From: JAWLHU01 sp049324875
Lineage (GTDB): Bacteria > Bacillota > Sulfobacillia > Symbiobacteriales > Symbiobacteriaceae
Assembly: GCA_049324875.1 (NCBI GenBank)
Contig: JBMONC010000061.1
Location: 1-64,000 of the forward strand
DNA: 64,000 bases
Reading direction: 5' to 3'
Shown: positions 27,322 to 37,275 of the stretch, one piece after another
Position numbering within the stretch: position 1 is the stretch's first letter
Layout of the letters: each line of letters opens with the position of its first letter
The notes under the pieces: model-generated
Database searches by the model: none
What the model was told of the DNA's origin: nothing
The model's input: only the letters and a program-made list of their open reading frames with translations
Program-made: the position numbers and the translations under genes

Positions 27322-27732
27322 CTAATGATCCCGCTTCTGCACGAGCTCGGTCAGGACACCGCCGGTCGTCTTCGGGTGCAGGAAGCAGACCAGGGTCTGG
27401 TGGGCGCCGGGGCGCGGCTCCTCGGAGAGCGGTGTCAGCCCCTGCTGCTTCGCCTCGGTGATGGCGGCCCGGATGTCGGCCACCTCGTAGGCGATGTGGT
27501 GCATCCCCTCGCCCCGCTTCTCGATGTGCTTGGCGATCGGGCCGTCCGCCGCCGTGGACTCCAGCAGCTCAATGCGGGCATCGCCCACCTGGAAGAAGGC
27601 GACCCGCACCTTCTGGGTGGGGACCTCCTCGATCCCCTCGAAGGCCATGCCGAGCTGATCCCGGTAGATGGGGATCTGGGCCTCCAGCTCCTTGACGGCG
27701 ATCCCAATGTGGTCAATCTTCTTCATCATCAT
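27322..27732 (-). CDS. mce: Methylmalonyl-CoA epimerase
   Basis: This 136-residue vicinal-oxygen-chelate protein interconverts (2R)- and (2S)-methylmalonyl-CoA. Metal ligands are visible in KKIDHIGIAV, ARIELLEST, GEGMHHIAYEV and the C-terminal GVLTELVQ. It is preceded by AAGGAGG and three consecutive ATG codons, any of which could be used. It sits between the mutase genes and the carboxyltransferase gene, completing the propionyl-CoA to succinyl-CoA route. Confidence 0.95.
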   Translation of the reverse strand: MMMKKIDHIGIAVKELEAQIPIYRDQLGMAFEGIEEVPTQKVRVAFFQVGDARIELLESTAADGPIAKHIEKRGEGMHHIAYEVADIRAAITEAKQQGLTPLSEEPRPGAHQTLVCFLHPKTTGGVLTELVQKRDH

Positions 27733-27771
27733 ACCAGATGGGCCTCCTTATGACCAGATACTAATACGACA

Positions 27772-27942
27772 TTATAAAACGTCGATCAGGATGCCCAGGA
27801 TGCCGCTCAGGAGGACCAGGCCCCCCACCACCTGGATCAGCCAGGCCAGCGGTGCCTGCCGGGAGAGGCGGCGGCCCATCACCAGCGTCACCAGGCCGCC
27901 CACGGCGAACATCAGGGAGATGATCAGGAGCGGGGAGATCAT
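27772..27942 (-). CDS. Small two-helix membrane protein in the methylmalonyl-CoA operon
   Basis: This 56-residue ORF is short enough to be missed by length filters. Its ATG (27942-27940) overlaps the TGA of the mutase small-subunit gene as ATGA, so translation is probably coupled. It reads as two hydrophobic helices (about 4-22 and 34-55) joined by a basic turn GRRLSRQAP, ending in LIDVL and a TAA at 27772. I know no function. It might anchor the mutase/carboxylase complex or act in sodium or substrate movement, but that is a guess from position. Confidence 0.75.
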   Translation of the reverse strand: MISPLLIISLMFAVGGLVTLVMGRRLSRQAPLAWLIQVVGGLVLLSGILGILIDVL

Positions 27943-28337
27943 GCCGGCTTCACGTGCTGCTGGATGAACTGGATGGCAGCGGCGGTCGGGGTGCCGGGGG
28001 TGAAGACCTCGGCCACGCCGGCGGCCTTCAGGCCGGGGATATCCTCCGCCGGGATCACCCCACCGCCCACCACCAGCACATCCGCCATCCCCCGGTCCCG
28101 AAGCGCCTGGACCGTCTTGGGCAGCAGGGTGTTGTGGGCGCCGGAGAGGATGGAGAGGGCGACCACGTCCACATCCTCCTGGAGCGCCGCCTCAGCGATC
28201 TGGTCAGGGGTCTGGCGGAGGCCGGTGTAGATCACCTCGAAGCCGGCGTCACGGAAGGCCCGGGCGATCACCTTGGCGCCCCGGTCGTGGCCGTCGAGGC
28301 CGGGCTTGGCTACGAGGACGCGAATCTTCCGCTCCAT
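27939..28337 (-). CDS. Methylmalonyl-CoA mutase, cobalamin-binding small subunit
   Basis: This 132-residue protein is the B12-binding domain as a separate subunit. It has the base-off cobalamin motif AKPGLDGHDRGAKVIARA with the axial histidine in DGHDRG (about residue 17), the VVALSILSGAHNTL loop, and the GGGVIPAED segment. It follows the large-subunit gene by 3 bases. Confidence 0.96.
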   Translation of the reverse strand: MERKIRVLVAKPGLDGHDRGAKVIARAFRDAGFEVIYTGLRQTPDQIAEAALQEDVDVVALSILSGAHNTLLPKTVQALRDRGMADVLVVGGGVIPAEDIPGLKAAGVAEVFTPGTPTAAAIQFIQQHVKPA

Positions 28338-28340
28338 ACC

Positions 28341-30017
<1,677 letters not shown>

Positions 30018-30420
30018 TCACCCCATCACGTGGTAGTGGAGTCATGCACACGCAGCGGGGGGCAAGGGGTGCCCCACCTGCCTATCCACCTGCCATTCTA
30101 AGGCGGCGGACGCCGGGCCACCATCCTCCATGCACCGTAAAGCGGGAGGCCGACAAAGCGCTATAAGCGAGACCTTTGATAGGGCTTCACCCTGAGAGTT
30201 CCCGTTCCTTGTAGCCATATTCCCGGCATGAATCGGGCACCACAGCGAGTCTTATACCCCCTCGGCGACTTCGCTGCCGCTTATAAGGCTACCGAACGTT
30301 TGGTACCAATAATCTTCCGAGTTAGGCGACAATCCAACCAAAACTCTATCCGTTTTCGATAGAGGTCGGCCATTTCCTTCTCACAAAGACGCATCGATCC
30401 TGCCTCCTACGAGGGGGCGT
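30018..30420. other. Low-GC leader region upstream of the mutase operon
   Basis: About 400 bases with clearly lower GC than the surroundings and no recognised gene. On the minus strand it contains several small stems, such as AGGG/CCCT and CGC/GCG stems near 30150-30200, and a possible 37-codon ORF (30281-30394). Riboswitch motifs were looked for and not convincingly found. It may hold the operon promoter and an unrecognised leader RNA. Confidence 0.5.
30281..30394 (-). CDS. Possible 37-aa basic peptide in the mutase leader
   Basis: ATG 30394 follows AGGAGG at a spacing of about 8 and reads 37 codons to TAA at 30281. The peptide is basic and amphipathic (contains MADLYRKRIEFWLDCRLTR). Its codons are AT-rich compared with all neighbours. 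It could be a leader peptide, a remnant of transferred DNA or chance; I do not recognise it. Confidence 0.35.
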   Translation of the reverse strand: MRLCEKEMADLYRKRIEFWLDCRLTRKIIGTKRSVAL

Positions 30421-30493
30421 GTAGTCCGATGGTGCCATGGTGGGGCGGACGGGACTACATACCTGCGAGCGGCATCTCCACTTTTCGAAGGAT

Positions 30494-30509
30494 TGTGATG
30501 AAGATCACA
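30494..30509 (+). promoter_or_regulatory. Perfect Fnr/Crp-family binding site
   Basis: TGTGA (30494-30498), 6 bases, TCACA (30505-30509) is an exact TGTGA-N6-TCACA palindrome, the sequence recognised by Bacillus Fnr and by Crp-type regulators. It lies 49 bases before the start of the cytochrome genes, which suits oxygen or redox control. I could not place -10 and -35 elements with confidence. Confidence 0.8.
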
Positions 30510-30557
30510 GACGCGGTAGCCTGAAGGTGCAACAAGGACGCGATGGGAGGGAGTGCG

Positions 30558-31865
30558 ATGAGTTACCCACTGTGGGAGGTTCCCTACCTGGGCGGCGGTC
30601 TGCTGATTGCGATCGTCGCCGTGCTGCACGTCTTCGTCTCCCAGTTTGCGGTGGGCGGCGGCCTCTTCCTGGCCCTGGCGGGGCGGGAGGCCTACCGGAC
30701 ACAGGACCTGCACTGGCTGGAGTACCTCAAACGGCACACGCGATTCTTTCTGCTGGTCACGGCGGTCTTCGGAGCGGTCTCCGGCGTCGGCATCTGGTTC
30801 ACCATCGGGCTGATCAGCCCGCAGGCCACCTCGATCCTGATCCGCACCTTTGTCTGGGGCTGGGCGATCGAATGGTGCTTCTTCCTGATCGAGATCGCCG
30901 CCCTCCTCCTCTACTATTACGGCTGGAACCGGATCGACCCGAAGACCCACCAGCTGCTGGCCTGGGTCTACGCCATCTCCTCCTTCCTGACCCTGGCGGT
31001 GATCAACGGGATCGTCGCCTTCATGCTCACCCCGGGTCGGTGGCCGGAGACCGGCTCCTTCTGGCACGGCTGGATCAACCCGAGCTACTTCCCGGGCCTG
31101 GTGGCCCGCACCGCCGCCTCGCTGGCCCTGGCGGGGCTCTACGGGCTGCTCACCTCGGTGTGGCAGGGGCAGAGCACCGTGCGGGAGCGGCTGGTCCGGT
31201 TCGCCTCCCGGTTTGTGCTGGTCGCCTTCGTCTTCTTCGCCGTCGCCTCCGTCTGGTGGATGGCGGTGATCCCGCCCGATGCCCGTGAGCTGGCCATGGG
31301 CGGAGCCGCCCCGGTGGCGATCATGAACGCCGGCACCCTCATCTTCTCGGTGATCATCCTCGGCGGCATCTACTTCGGCCCCTTCCTCCGGCCGGCCAAG
31401 ACCTCGATCACCTTCGCCGTGGTGATGCTGGCCCTGGGGCTGCTGGCCACCGGCGGCGCCGAGTGGGTCCGGGAGGGCGTCCGCAAGCCCTATGTGATCT
31501 ATGGCTACCTCTACTCCAACGGCCACTTCGTGGGCGAGCAGCCCTACGCCGAGGGGGTCCTTACCCGGGCCAAGTGGTCGGTCTACGGCAGCGTCGAGAA
31601 CGCCCCCAGCCTGGTCGCAGCGGGGCAGGACCTCTTCCGGGTGGAGTGCGCCTCCTGCCACACGGTCAATGGCTACAACGGGATCAGGCCGCTGGTGAAG
31701 GGCTGGACGGCGGACTTCGCTTACGACCAGATCGGACGGCTCAACATGCTCAAGGGCTACATGCCGCCCTTCCTGGGGAACGACCAGGAGCGGAAGGCCC
31801 TCGCCACCTACCTGGAGAGCCTGAACAAGAAGGAGGCGAAGCCGCATGCCACTGCCCAACGCTGA
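30558..31865 (+). CDS. CydA-like membrane protein fused to a c-type cytochrome domain
   Basis: This 435-residue protein has an N-terminal multi-helix membrane domain (about 1-340) resembling the first helices of cytochrome bd subunit I, with a histidine in the first helix (AIVAVLHVFVSQFAVGGG, His24) matching the position of a haem ligand. The C-terminal domain (about 345-420) carries a haem c site CASCH (364-368) and a likely axial methionine in KGYMPPF. ATG 30558 follows GGGAGGGAG. It overlaps the next gene by 20 bases. It resembles cytochrome-c-bearing members of the bd superfamily that are not typical quinol oxidases; the electron donor, acceptor and direction are unproven. Confidence 0.83.
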   Translation: MSYPLWEVPYLGGGLLIAIVAVLHVFVSQFAVGGGLFLALAGREAYRTQDLHWLEYLKRHTRFFLLVTAVFGAVSGVGIWFTIGLISPQATSILIRTFVWGWAIEWCFFLIEIAALLLYYYGWNRIDPKTHQLLAWVYAISSFLTLAVINGIVAFMLTPGRWPETGSFWHGWINPSYFPGLVARTAASLALAGLYGLLTSVWQGQSTVRERLVRFASRFVLVAFVFFAVASVWWMAVIPPDARELAMGGAAPVAIMNAGTLIFSVIILGGIYFGPFLRPAKTSITFAVVMLALGLLATGGAEWVREGVRKPYVIYGYLYSNGHFVGEQPYAEGVLTRAKWSVYGSVENAPSLVAAGQDLFRVECASCHTVNGYNGIRPLVKGWTADFAYDQIGRLNMLKGYMPPFLGNDQERKALATYLESLNKKEAKPHATAQR

Positions 31866-32940
31866 GCCGATCGGGCTGCCCGCTCCCGCCTGGCTGCTCC
31901 AGTTCCTGCTGGTGCTCACCTTCGTGCTCCACGTGGTCCCCATGTCGATCACCCTGGGCGGCTCGCTGGCCGGGCTGGTGATGGAGGTCCGGGGCCGGCT
32001 GCAGCCTGACAAGCCCTTCCGGGCGCTGGCGGGGCGGATCTGGGGGGCGCTGCCCTCGGTCACCGCCTTCACCATCACCCTGGGGGTGGCGCCGCTGCTC
32101 TTTGTCCAGCTGATCTACGGCAAGTTCTTCTACCCGGCCTCGATCCTGACAGGCTGGTCCTGGTTTGCGGTGATCCCGGTCCTGATTGTCGGCTACTACC
32201 TGCTCTACCTGCAGGCGATGGGGCCGGCCGGGGCCCGCTGGCGCCCCTGGGCCGGTCTGGGAGCAGCGCTCTGCTTCCTGGCCATCGCCGGGATCTACGT
32301 CTCCACCATCTCGATGACCACCGAGCCGGAGAGCTGGAAGGCGCTCTATGCGGCGTCGCAGCGGGGGGTGCACTTCCTGGTCAACCTGCCGCGCTGGCTG
32401 CACGTGCTCTTCGGCGCCACCGCCATGGCGGGTGGGCTGATGGCGCTCTTCGGCCACCTCTCGGAGGAGCGGCCCTTCAGCCTCCATGCCCGCACCTGCG
32501 GCACCGCCTGGGTGGGGCTCTCCCTGCTGGCCCAGGCGCCGGTCTCCCTCTGGTACCTCTCCACCTTCAGCGAGACCGCCCGGGGGGCCGTGGCGCTCTG
32601 GATCCCGGCCGCTGCGGAGTCGCTGGCCGCGGTGGGCCTGCTGCTGCTCTGGGTCAGCCGGACCGGTGCGGCACGCCCGGTGATGGGCTGGTCGGCGATG
32701 GGCGCTCTGGTCGCCTCCGCCGCTCTGCTGGCGGTGCAGCGCCACCTGGTGAGGCAGGCCCTCCTCTCGCCCCACATCGACGTGGCCACCGACTGGAAGC
32801 TGCAGCCCCAGTGGGATGTCTTCACCCTCTTCGCCCTGCTGCTGGTCGCCACCATCGGGCTGCTGGCCTACCTGGTGGTGCGGTACCTGCGGGCGCTGAA
32901 AGCGCAGGAGCCGGGGCAGATGAGCCGGACGGCTGATTGA
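31846..32940 (+). CDS. Membrane cytochrome subunit, CydA-half-like
   Basis: This 364-residue protein has about eight to nine membrane helices. The first (LLVLTFVLHVVPMSITLGGS) repeats the His-then-glycine pattern of its partner's first helix, and PRWLHVLFGATAMAGG supplies another helix histidine, so both subunits look like related four-helix haem-binding units. Its start lies inside the partner gene, so expression is coupled. It probably forms a membrane haem complex with the c-type subunit. No cydB, cydC or cydD is nearby. Confidence 0.8.
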   Translation: MPLPNAEPIGLPAPAWLLQFLLVLTFVLHVVPMSITLGGSLAGLVMEVRGRLQPDKPFRALAGRIWGALPSVTAFTITLGVAPLLFVQLIYGKFFYPASILTGWSWFAVIPVLIVGYYLLYLQAMGPAGARWRPWAGLGAALCFLAIAGIYVSTISMTTEPESWKALYAASQRGVHFLVNLPRWLHVLFGATAMAGGLMALFGHLSEERPFSLHARTCGTAWVGLSLLAQAPVSLWYLSTFSETARGAVALWIPAAAESLAAVGLLLLWVSRTGAARPVMGWSAMGALVASAALLAVQRHLVRQALLSPHIDVATDWKLQPQWDVFTLFALLLVATIGLLAYLVVRYLRALKAQEPGQMSRTAD

Positions 32941-32992
32941 ACCGCTACGAATGAGATGCCCCGTCCGGGCATGACAGAACCGGACGTTTATC

Positions 32993-33032
32993 AGCAAAGG
33001 CCGCCCCCGGGATGCGGGGGACGGCCTTTGCT
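32993..33032 (+). terminator. Terminator of the cytochrome pair
   Basis: AGCAAAGGCCG/CGGCCTTTGCT plus an inner CCCCCG/CGGGGG (one bulged A) gives a 17-bp stem, followed by GTTTCGTC. Confidence 0.85.
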
Positions 33033-33094
33033 GTTTCGTCCACCGGATCATCCGCCTCCTAAATCATGCGATTTTCAAATCATTACCTGACTAC

Positions 33095-33124
33095 TTGAAT
33101 TATTATGAATAAATGTTCTATGCT
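33095..33124 (+). promoter_or_regulatory. Promoter of the VioB-like genes
   Basis: TTGAAT (33095-33100) and TATGCT (33119-33124) are 18 bases apart in a strikingly AT-rich patch (33060-33135) within GC-rich DNA. The predicted RNA start is about 45 bases before ATG 33180. Confidence 0.6.
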
Positions 33125-33179
33125 ATAAGCGCTTCATTCCCGCGAGATCGGCCCCATACCGACGAAAGGGGGATCTTTG

Positions 33180-34481
33180 ATGCGACAGAACCTGCCCGAG
33201 GTTCAGACCCGGAACGAGCTGATCTACCTCCTCTACCAGGCTTCGGAGCTGGAGCATTCGCTGCTCTGCCAGTACCTCTACACCGCCTTTACCATCAAGC
33301 AGCCCGGTGAGGACCGGAAGCTGACCAACCAGCAGCAGGAGAGGCTCCACCTCTGGGGCCGGCAGATCTACCATGTCGCGGTGCAGGAGATGCTCCACCT
33401 CTGTCTCGCCGCCAACCTGCTGACCGCGGTGGGCGGTGCGCCCAACCTGCGCCGCCCCAACTTCCCGCAGCCCAAGGAGCGCTACCCCCTCGGCCTCCCC
33501 TCGGAGCTGGCCCCCTTCTCCCTGGAGACGATCGAGCGGTACAAGAAGTGGGAGGAGCCGGAGTTCCTGGAGCCGCCAACGACGGAGGCGCCCCTGATGC
33601 CGCGGGATCTGACCTACAAGACCATCGGGGAGCTGTACCACATCATCGAGACCGCCTTCCGCCGCCCCGATGCCCAGCGGTGGCTGATTGGTCCGGCGCG
33701 GGCGCAGGTGACCAACCAGCTCTTTCCCTTCCAGCCGCCGGTGATCGCCGTGACCAATCCCGAGGCGGCCTGCCGGGCGGTCCAGCTGATCGTGGAGGAG
33801 GGCGAGGGCACGCCGCCCCGGGCCGACGGCTCCCAGCAGATCGACCCCAACAGCCACTACGGGATCTTCAGCGCCATCGTGGAGGGGCTGAAGGAGGAGC
33901 CCCCCGGGTTCGCCCCGGCCTGGGCCACCGTCCACAACCCGATCTACCACAGGCACTACGACGCCGTCACCCCCGAGGGGGCGCACCAGGCGGTGATGGT
34001 GGAGCACCCGGCCACCCGGGCGGTGGGCGAGCTGTTCAACGCCCTCTACGACCTGATGTGCCAGTGGCTGATGCGGCTCTTCGCTCACACCGAGGAGAGC
34101 GATGAGCAGCTGCGGATCCTGGCGACCTCCAGCATGGAGTTGATGTCCATGGCGCTCCAGCCGGTGGGCATCATGCTGACCAGGATGCCGGTGGCCGTCC
34201 AGCCGGTGGCGGACGCCGAGGGGCTCTACCCCACGGCCGGGCCCAGCTTCGAGATGTACAGCTTCACCCAGCCCCTGCCGCACATGGGTGCGGCCTGGAC
34301 CTTTTTCCACGAGCGGATCCGGGAGATCGCTGACCACTGCCAGATCCTCTGCCACGACGAGGCGATCACCCGCTTCGCTGCCAGCCAGTGGGCCTTCTCC
34401 CCGGTGCAGCGGAACATTCCCCACACCCTCTTCGAGGTGGCGGCGGTGCTGGAGACGATGATCGACCGGTTCAAGCGCTGA
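33180..34481 (+). CDS. Ferritin-like protein matching the C-terminal part of VioB/RebD
   Basis: This 433-residue protein begins with a ferritin-like helical domain: ASELEHSLLCQYLYTAF (E-x-x-H at 23-26) and VAVQEMLHLCLAANLL (E-x-x-H at 70-73). These segments and the following LGLPSELAPFSLETIERYKKWEEPEF resemble, in order, the C-terminal half of VioB, the violacein enzyme that joins two imino-indolepyruvate molecules (also RebD/StaD). ATG 33180 follows AAAGGGGG. It is the first of three tightly linked genes. No tryptophan oxidase (VioA/RebO) or later violacein gene is in the window, so the substrate is open. Confidence 0.82.
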   Translation: MRQNLPEVQTRNELIYLLYQASELEHSLLCQYLYTAFTIKQPGEDRKLTNQQQERLHLWGRQIYHVAVQEMLHLCLAANLLTAVGGAPNLRRPNFPQPKERYPLGLPSELAPFSLETIERYKKWEEPEFLEPPTTEAPLMPRDLTYKTIGELYHIIETAFRRPDAQRWLIGPARAQVTNQLFPFQPPVIAVTNPEAACRAVQLIVEEGEGTPPRADGSQQIDPNSHYGIFSAIVEGLKEEPPGFAPAWATVHNPIYHRHYDAVTPEGAHQAVMVEHPATRAVGELFNALYDLMCQWLMRLFAHTEESDEQLRILATSSMELMSMALQPVGIMLTRMPVAVQPVADAEGLYPTAGPSFEMYSFTQPLPHMGAAWTFFHERIREIADHCQILCHDEAITRFAASQWAFSPVQRNIPHTLFEVAAVLETMIDRFKR

Positions 34482-34499
34482 GCAAAGGAGGCAGTCGGC

Positions 34500-36590
34500 A
34501 TGAGCTATCTCTCCCTCCCCCGTATCGGGTTTTACAGCGAGGATGCCTACACCAACCCCTCCACCGCCAACAACGAGAACACCCTGGACATCCTCGACTA
34601 CGACCATGTGACCCTCAAGTACCCCGCCGGCCCCATGACCCCCGACGAGTACCGGGAGTGGATGCTGCAGGTGGTCAACCTGGTGGATGGGAGCGCCCCC
34701 GACCGGCCGCCCCGCCCGAGCCTGCGCGGGGCCTACTGGAACTACTACGGTGACCACGCCACCCACTTCGGCTTCGCCACCGCCCGGTCGGTCTGGCTGA
34801 AGGGCACCCCGGGCCCGGTCACCAGCCTGCAGGACGACCACATGCTGGGCGCACAGGTGCAGCTGAACGCCCGACTGGTCGACCTGAGCCCCGCCGATGT
34901 GTACACCACCAACATGATCGCCAGCCACTTCCTGGTCACCTGCCGGACCTTCAACGGCGAGGTGGTGCGGCTGATCACGGGGCGGAACCCGACGGCGCAC
35001 GCCAGCCACTTCATCAACTTCGTCCGGCCCCTGGGAGCGGGCACCTTCCAGTTCGTGCTGCCCAACGAGCGGATCGAGTGGGGGCCCAGCCACCTCTCCC
35101 CCACCCTGAACCAGTTGCGGGAGGCGGCGACGACGCGGGGCGCCGGCCTGCTGGTCCGCTACTGCCTCTATGCCATGGCCACCCGGCCGATGGATGCCCG
35201 GGATTTTCAGGAGATGGCAGATGCCTTCCGCCGCGGGGAGGCGGTGATGAACCCCAAGGTGGGCAAGGTGCTGGGCTTCATCACGGTCTGGGACGGCCAG
35301 GTGCCCAAGGGGGAGGCGGTGGGCCGGCTGCTCTACCCGCCCTCCTCCGCCTACTGCGGGGCGGGGGGCGCAGGGGCGCAGGCCCTGGCCGGGGGCTGGC
35401 GCCCGCGCAGCCACGGCGACCTGGAGCGGATCTGGGAGCATGGAGACTCGGCGGAGCTGCGCAAGGAGCTGGGCGTCGATCCGGTGAGCATGGCGGCGGA
35501 GGGATCCGGCCCCTACCTCTACCCGGCGATCGCCGTGCATGACCGGGGCCGGCAATCGGTGGTGCTGGACCTGCTCTCCAGCACCCCGGAGCGGTTCGGG
35601 GCCGACGGGAAGAGACTGGAGAAGGTGGACTTCGGCAAGCTGGCGCTCTATGTGCAGCCGCCGGGGGAGAAGCCCCCCATCGCCCTGGGCCCGGTCCGCT
35701 ACGAGCGCTACCAGGAGGATTACGTCGACCAGGCCGGCGTGGTGGAGGTCAGCTATGCGGCCCGGCCCGAGCTGGAGATTGCCATCGAGCAGGGGCGGCT
35801 CTTCCTGGCCCGGGAGGAGGAGGCGGCCAAGGTGATGCTCTCGGAGGTGCGGGTGCCGCAGGTGCTGGTGGATGAGGACCGGCTGGCCTACTTCGAGCAG
35901 GGACAGCCCGGCAGCATCCGGGTGCAGGTCTTCGAGCAGGGGCGGCCCGCCCAGCGCCCGGTGCGGGTCCGGCTGGAGCTGTGGAAGGACCAGAACACCC
36001 CCGGCTCGGAGGATTCGAGCACCGACCCGCCGACGGTGACGGTGACACAGCTTCACTACGTCCCCATCACCGAGAGCGACCCGCGCTACGCCCTGACCGC
36101 CGCGGAGATCGAGGTGCCGGCGGGGGGAGTGGCCGAGGTGGGGATCATCCCGAAGGCCCCGGGCTGCTACAAGATCCGCTACATCCCCGAGGGGGTGGAC
36201 CCCGCCGCCCTCCCCTCCCCGCCCGACTGGACGGTGGAGTTCTTCTCCTGCTTCCGGGTGCTGCCCCAGGATGACTACAGCGGCTACTCCGACGAGGAGA
36301 TCAACGAGTGGAACTTCATCTACGAGCACCTCTTCCAGTACTACGACCTGCTCTACCCGATCATGGGGAAGTACATCCCGTGGACGGAGCAGAAGGGCAA
36401 GCCGGAGCAGCTCCGGCAGATGGATCAGGAGAAGGTGCGGATGTTCGCGGCGCTGATGCTGCAGTCGATCGATGAGAAGAACCTGGGGTCGACCATGGCG
36501 ATGCCGATCACAAGGGAGCTCTCGGCGGGGAAGCGGGAGCTGCTGCGACGGTGGTGCCTGCTGCAGATCAACCAGGAGGGACGGGCATGA
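34500..36590 (+). CDS. Protein matching the N-terminal part of VioB/RebD
   Basis: This 696-residue protein opens with SLPRIGFYSEDAYTNPSTAN, like the start of VioB (FPRIHF...NAPTAN), and near its end has FIYEHLFQYYDLLYPIMGKY and PITRELSAGKRELLRRW, matching the VioB region just before its ferritin-like part. So this gene and the one before it together correspond to one VioB-type enzyme, split and in reversed order. An internal beta-rich domain (about 420-560) looks like an added sandwich. A strong AAAGGAGG lies before ATG 34500. The biochemical role is inferred only from this resemblance. Confidence 0.8.
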   Translation: MSYLSLPRIGFYSEDAYTNPSTANNENTLDILDYDHVTLKYPAGPMTPDEYREWMLQVVNLVDGSAPDRPPRPSLRGAYWNYYGDHATHFGFATARSVWLKGTPGPVTSLQDDHMLGAQVQLNARLVDLSPADVYTTNMIASHFLVTCRTFNGEVVRLITGRNPTAHASHFINFVRPLGAGTFQFVLPNERIEWGPSHLSPTLNQLREAATTRGAGLLVRYCLYAMATRPMDARDFQEMADAFRRGEAVMNPKVGKVLGFITVWDGQVPKGEAVGRLLYPPSSAYCGAGGAGAQALAGGWRPRSHGDLERIWEHGDSAELRKELGVDPVSMAAEGSGPYLYPAIAVHDRGRQSVVLDLLSSTPERFGADGKRLEKVDFGKLALYVQPPGEKPPIALGPVRYERYQEDYVDQAGVVEVSYAARPELEIAIEQGRLFLAREEEAAKVMLSEVRVPQVLVDEDRLAYFEQGQPGSIRVQVFEQGRPAQRPVRVRLELWKDQNTPGSEDSSTDPPTVTVTQLHYVPITESDPRYALTAAEIEVPAGGVAEVGIIPKAPGCYKIRYIPEGVDPAALPSPPDWTVEFFSCFRVLPQDDYSGYSDEEINEWNFIYEHLFQYYDLLYPIMGKYIPWTEQKGKPEQLRQMDQEKVRMFAALMLQSIDEKNLGSTMAMPITRELSAGKRELLRRWCLLQINQEGRA

Positions 36591-37114
36591 GGCGGAGCGG
36601 GACCGGCGCGCTGGTGCTGGGGGGGATGATGGCGGCAATGGCGGCCGCCCTGCAGCTCGCCCCCCTCTACCTGCCAGGGGTGGGGCTCCTGCTGGCGATG
36701 CTGAGCAGCCTGCCCATGGCGGTGCAGGCCTACCGGCACCCCCCCTCGGCGCTCCTCAGCTACGGGGCGGCGGTGGCGGTGATCCTCTCCCTCTCCGCCC
36801 AGGAGGCGGCGATTTTCGCCTTTACCAGCGGCCCCTTCGGGTTGGCGGTGGGCTACTGCCACCGGCCGGGCCAACCGGGCTGGCTCCCGTGGTTGGGCGC
36901 TGCCCTGCCCCTGTCGGCCGGCCTGCTCTGCCTGGCCTACCTGGTCGGGCTGCCACCCCTGGGTCCGGAGCTGGGGGCGCTCTCGGTGCCGGCCCAACTG
37001 GGCCTCTACCTCGGTTTTGCCCTGCTTTACAGCCTGCTCTGGGGCTGGGCCTTCGGCGCCCTGCTCCGCCGGCTGCAGCGCTGGGCCGTCTCGCCGCCCC
37101 CGGCACGCCTCTGA
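36587..37114 (+). CDS. Integral membrane protein of unknown function
   Basis: This 175-residue protein has about five membrane helices, with none of the motifs I know. Its ATG overlaps the TGA of the VioB-like gene (ATGA) and follows AGGAGGGACGGG, so it is translationally coupled to the two VioB-like genes and may export or anchor their product. The remote shape of DUF2232/YybS or energy-coupling S-components is possible. Confidence 0.78.
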   Translation: MRRSGTGALVLGGMMAAMAAALQLAPLYLPGVGLLLAMLSSLPMAVQAYRHPPSALLSYGAAVAVILSLSAQEAAIFAFTSGPFGLAVGYCHRPGQPGWLPWLGAALPLSAGLLCLAYLVGLPPLGPELGALSVPAQLGLYLGFALLYSLLWGWAFGALLRRLQRWAVSPPPARL

Positions 37115-37275
37115 TGAAGATGGACCACCGCTCCTGGACCGGGCGGTGGTCCTTGGCTTCGCGGCTGTCTCCAGTACCCCTCCATCACGCAGGCGATGCC
37201 CGTGCCACGGTGCATAAGGGCTGCGCCCTCGCCTCATACTTCTTGGAAGTGAGAGTCTCAGGGGAGGGATGCAGC

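Noticed and set aside
30185..30245. Glycine or cobalamin riboswitch (ACTCTCAGG and GGGAA...GGTGAA motifs on the minus strand)
   Set aside because: Only isolated short motifs match; the remaining conserved boxes and helices of either class are absent.
33123..36638. Minus-strand open frame of 1171 codons
   Set aside because: Exactly overlies the two VioB-like genes on the other strand and lacks ribosome site and domains.
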